Assembly: GCA_030592105.1 (NCBI GenBank)
Contig: JAUVKE010000020.1
Location: forward strand, 1 to 15,912
Source of the DNA: Desulfobacteraceae bacterium
GTDB taxonomy: Bacteria > Desulfobacterota > Desulfobacteria > Desulfobacterales > BuS5
Direction of reading: 5' to 3'
DNA: 15,912 nucleotides
The position numbers and the translations under genes were made by a program. The first letter of the stretch is position 1; each line of letters starts with the position of its first letter. Below, piece after piece: positions 13,968 to 15,912 of the stretch. The notes under the pieces are model-generated. The model was not told where the DNA came from. It saw only the letters and a list, made by a program, of their open reading frames with translations, and did not search any database.

Positions 13968-15644
13968 TTATGTCATGCTGACAAACCATTCAGGGAGTAT
14001 TTTTAAAACAGAATCAACTATCATCCTGTCGTTTTCATTAAGGGTTTTTCTTTCAATCATGGCATCAATGGTCTGGTTAAGGAGCGCCAGCTTGCCGGTT
14101 GTATGGACAATGGCAGGATAATATTCATTAACAAAAAACTGCCTTAGCTTAAACCGGTCAAGGAGGTTACCTGCCATTTTTGAAATCTCTTTTTCAATAA
14201 CAGATCGATTTTGACCACACAATTTATGCTTTGGAGATTTCATTGTTTCCACAGTAACGTCAAAGCCTTCCACGCACTTAAATGTAAGCTGCCAGTGTTT
14301 AACATTACCAAGGGAATTTACCATAAGCGTATTAGTGGTGATCAACCCACGCTCTTCATCAATGGATACCCCTTTAAGCTGGGGAAGATAATAATTGTCA
14401 GATATGGAACAAAAGGCACTTATTCCACCTGCAAAAGGATTATCCATTATATCTTCCAGTACAAAAAAAGGTTTTTGTTCAAAACGGGCATCCTGAAAAA
14501 GGATAAGCTCTTCTTCTGTATAATGGAATCGCTCCTTCCAGAGTTCTTCCGGCGAAAGATCTTTTCTGGAAAGGGAACTCTGACTGCTTAGCGCGCCAAG
14601 GCTCTGTCCTCCCCTCCAGACCAGGGGAAGAGCCCCCACAACCCATTCCGCACTTCCTCCGATTTCACCCACCATGCAATCCAGACCACGGCCATCGGGA
14701 AAATGTAATCCGTCCATTCCCATAACCACAGCAGGGAAAAGATCCCCGTCATTGTCAAAAGGGGTGGCTATACCCATGGCATTGAGTCTGTCCATGGCTT
14801 TTTCATGACGCGAACGATTAAGAAAAAAAGCACTCATTTCAGAAAAATCTTTAATGCCGCACAGCTCGGCTATGGCCCTGGCACCTTCTCGAACATCAAC
14901 ATTTCGCGGATTGAATTCGGGGAACATACTCCCTGCCATCCAGCGCTCAACATAAATATCAGGGATATGCCTTTTAAAATACGATTCTGTGACAAAAAGT
15001 GAAGTGAATGAAGAATGAAGCCCTTTAACAGATTTAGTTGTCCCTTCGATAACATCCGAGCCCATTGAAAGTTTGGTTATTTCACTTCTTAATTCACGGC
15101 CATAATATTTAACATGCTCCTTTTTACCAAAAAGAGCCCCCACCGGAATAGTGGGATTCCCGCCGGTCTCCACGCCAGGCTTAAGGCGCAGCCCTTCTGT
15201 AATGATACTCTCTATTACAACCTCATCTCCCAATTCAGCCGACTCGGTTGTTGCCTGGAGCACTTCACTCATAATCTGGGCCGCTCTGCGGTCATTGTAT
15301 CTTTTAAGCTTGTTAATAGTTTCGGGTGTATGTTCACTTTTGGGCAGTTTTCTTAAAGAGTCATACCCGTCAATAACAACAGCTGCCGCAGGAAGAGCAG
15401 CTGCCAGGATAACAGCCTCGCGAAGCTGCTTTGACCGGAAAACGCCAAGATTGGAACGTCCGTTTACACTGTCATCCAGGGTGTAAATCGTACCTTTTTC
15501 CAATTCAATTTTATATAAGTCAAGTACACTATGGTGTCTTGAATTGAAATCAGCGACAATATCTTTTTCCATTTCATAGGGTTCGCAAGGACCATCATAG
15601 GTTAATCTTACATCGGAGATATTGTAGCGTAAAGGACTGCTCAT
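13968..15644 (-). CDS. Divergent GlpX-like (class II fructose-bisphosphatase family) protein with N- and C-terminal extensions
   Basis: A 558-aa protein; the middle (about 115-445) can be laid over GlpX by eye. Matching blocks: VVIESIITEG (142-151) against VIGEGEIDEA, SDVIEGTTKSVKG (196-208) against VDPIEGTRMTAMG, PDIYVERWMAG (228-238) against PDMYMEKLIVG, a DGDLFPAVV (299-307) block against DGDVAASIL, LDCMVGEIGGSAEWVVGA (321-338) against the GGAPEGV region, and GLITTNTLMV (433-442) against IATTETLLI. The metal and phosphate residues Asp197, Glu200, Thr202 and Glu333 survive. The Lys/Asp motif GDKNTADGA is not recognisable, and EGEIDE is only partly kept. About 100 extra residues sit at the N-terminus and about 110 at the C-terminus. 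GlpX enzymes are ~330 aa. Substrate unknown; a sugar- or inositol-phosphate phosphatase is the best guess. GGAGG 7 nt before the ATG supports the start. Likely co-transcribed with metF. Confidence 0.65.
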   Translation of the reverse strand: MSSPLRYNISDVRLTYDGPCEPYEMEKDIVADFNSRHHSVLDLYKIELEKGTIYTLDDSVNGRSNLGVFRSKQLREAVILAAALPAAAVVIDGYDSLRKLPKSEHTPETINKLKRYNDRRAAQIMSEVLQATTESAELGDEVVIESIITEGLRLKPGVETGGNPTIPVGALFGKKEHVKYYGRELRSEITKLSMGSDVIEGTTKSVKGLHSSFTSLFVTESYFKRHIPDIYVERWMAGSMFPEFNPRNVDVREGARAIAELCGIKDFSEMSAFFLNRSRHEKAMDRLNAMGIATPFDNDGDLFPAVVMGMDGLHFPDGRGLDCMVGEIGGSAEWVVGALPLVWRGGQSLGALSSQSSLSRKDLSPEELWKERFHYTEEELILFQDARFEQKPFFVLEDIMDNPFAGGISAFCSISDNYYLPQLKGVSIDEERGLITTNTLMVNSLGNVKHWQLTFKCVEGFDVTVETMKSPKHKLCGQNRSVIEKEISKMAGNLLDRFKLRQFFVNEYYPAIVHTTGKLALLNQTIDAMIERKTLNENDRMIVDSVLKILPEWFVSMT

Positions 15645-15912
15645 GGTTATGCCTCCATGTTGAAAAGATAGTAAAAAACGATCAAAGAATTTATTTCAAA
15701 TTTGAATTTTTATATTCTGCAGCCATATTCCCTAGGAGGCTGTCCGAGAATAGAAATTTTTTTCAGATCAAGGCATTTTTTTAAATAAGGATCGGAAATT
15801 ATATAAATTGAACAAAAATTGTGAAGGATTTTGGTTCATATACAAGGCGCATTAAAGGTTGAATACTTGATGTATTCGGCCTTTGATGTAACGCAGTAGA
15901 TGGGCCAAAAGA
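15645..15912. other. Upstream region of the GlpX-like gene, with no gene
   Basis: About 75 bases of AT-rich leader contain a perfect 12-bp palindrome, TTCAAATTTGAA (15695-15706), a possible operator. From about 15735 to the edge the sequence has the look of a dispersed repeat. I could not fix a promoter. Any gene beyond the edge is not visible. Confidence 0.5.
15735..15912 (+). repeat. Dispersed-repeat-like sequence with long terminal hairpin, cut by window edge
   Basis: The hairpin at 15847-15894 is built from GCG, CATTAAAGG and GAATAC on the left and GTATTC, CCTTTGATG and CGC on the right. It has a 5-nt TTGAT loop, one wobble pair and small internal bulges, about 18 paired positions in all. 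It is preceded from AGGCTGTCCGAGAATAG (15735 on) by an AT-rich stretch without coding capacity. The right boundary is outside the window, so the full element cannot be defined. Confidence 0.5.

Noticed and set aside
14211..14591. Plus-strand 126-aa frame
   Set aside because: It is a shadow of the GlpX-like gene, which has a good ribosome site and coherent homology blocks on the minus strand.

Overview
This window reads as chromosomal DNA from a moderately AT-rich anaerobic Gram-negative bacterium. It is most likely a sulfate reducer of the Desulfobacterota (Desulfobacterales type). The grounds are an outer-membrane PagL-like barrel, an RlpA lipoprotein, a fused CoA-disulfide reductase/rhodanese, a MetF next to a GlpX-like phosphatase, and several small dispersed palindromic repeats. 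The lineage is inferred from protein style, not proven.

Layout. Positions 1-386 (-) hold the 5' part of an rlpA lipoprotein gene that runs off the left edge. It starts 2 nt after the stop of lon (389-2752, -). Positions 2753-3632 are a long gene-poor stretch with a palindromic repeat near lon. Then come a PagL-like lipid A deacylase (3633-4244, +) and an unusual acyl-CoA dehydrogenase (4361-5503, +). A perfect 11-bp hairpin separates these from a convergent CoA-disulfide reductase/rhodanese gene (5638-7335, -), which is broken by one in-frame TGA. After a spacer comes an exported cyclophilin with a large insertion (7730-8581, +).

Positions 8850-12751 (-) form a tightly packed two-gene cassette. 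The first gene is an 889-aa PHP-domain plus SMC/ABC-like ATPase, and it is followed by a 407-aa Schlafen/AlbA plus GHKL-ATPase-like protein. The cassette resembles anti-phage or conflict modules. It is bracketed by two different MITE-like elements, one of 107 bp with 15-bp perfect inverted ends (8727-8833) and one of 103 bp with 12-bp perfect inverted ends (12904-13006). A scrap of another gene's C-terminus lies on the right side. This is the best candidate for an accessory, possibly undescribed system here.

The right end holds metF (13030-13914, -) behind a 558-aa protein (13968-15644, -) that I recognise as a highly divergent, enlarged relative of class II fructose-1,6-bisphosphatase (GlpX). 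The two look co-transcribed. The last ~190 bases are a dispersed-repeat-like sequence ending in a long hairpin, cut by the window edge.

The housekeeping genes show protein quality control (Lon, cyclophilin), envelope maintenance (RlpA, PagL-like), acyl-CoA metabolism, thiol/persulfide redox, and C1-folate metabolism. Repeats sharing sequence blocks occur in four of the intergenic gaps, suggesting that small non-autonomous elements have been active in this genome.
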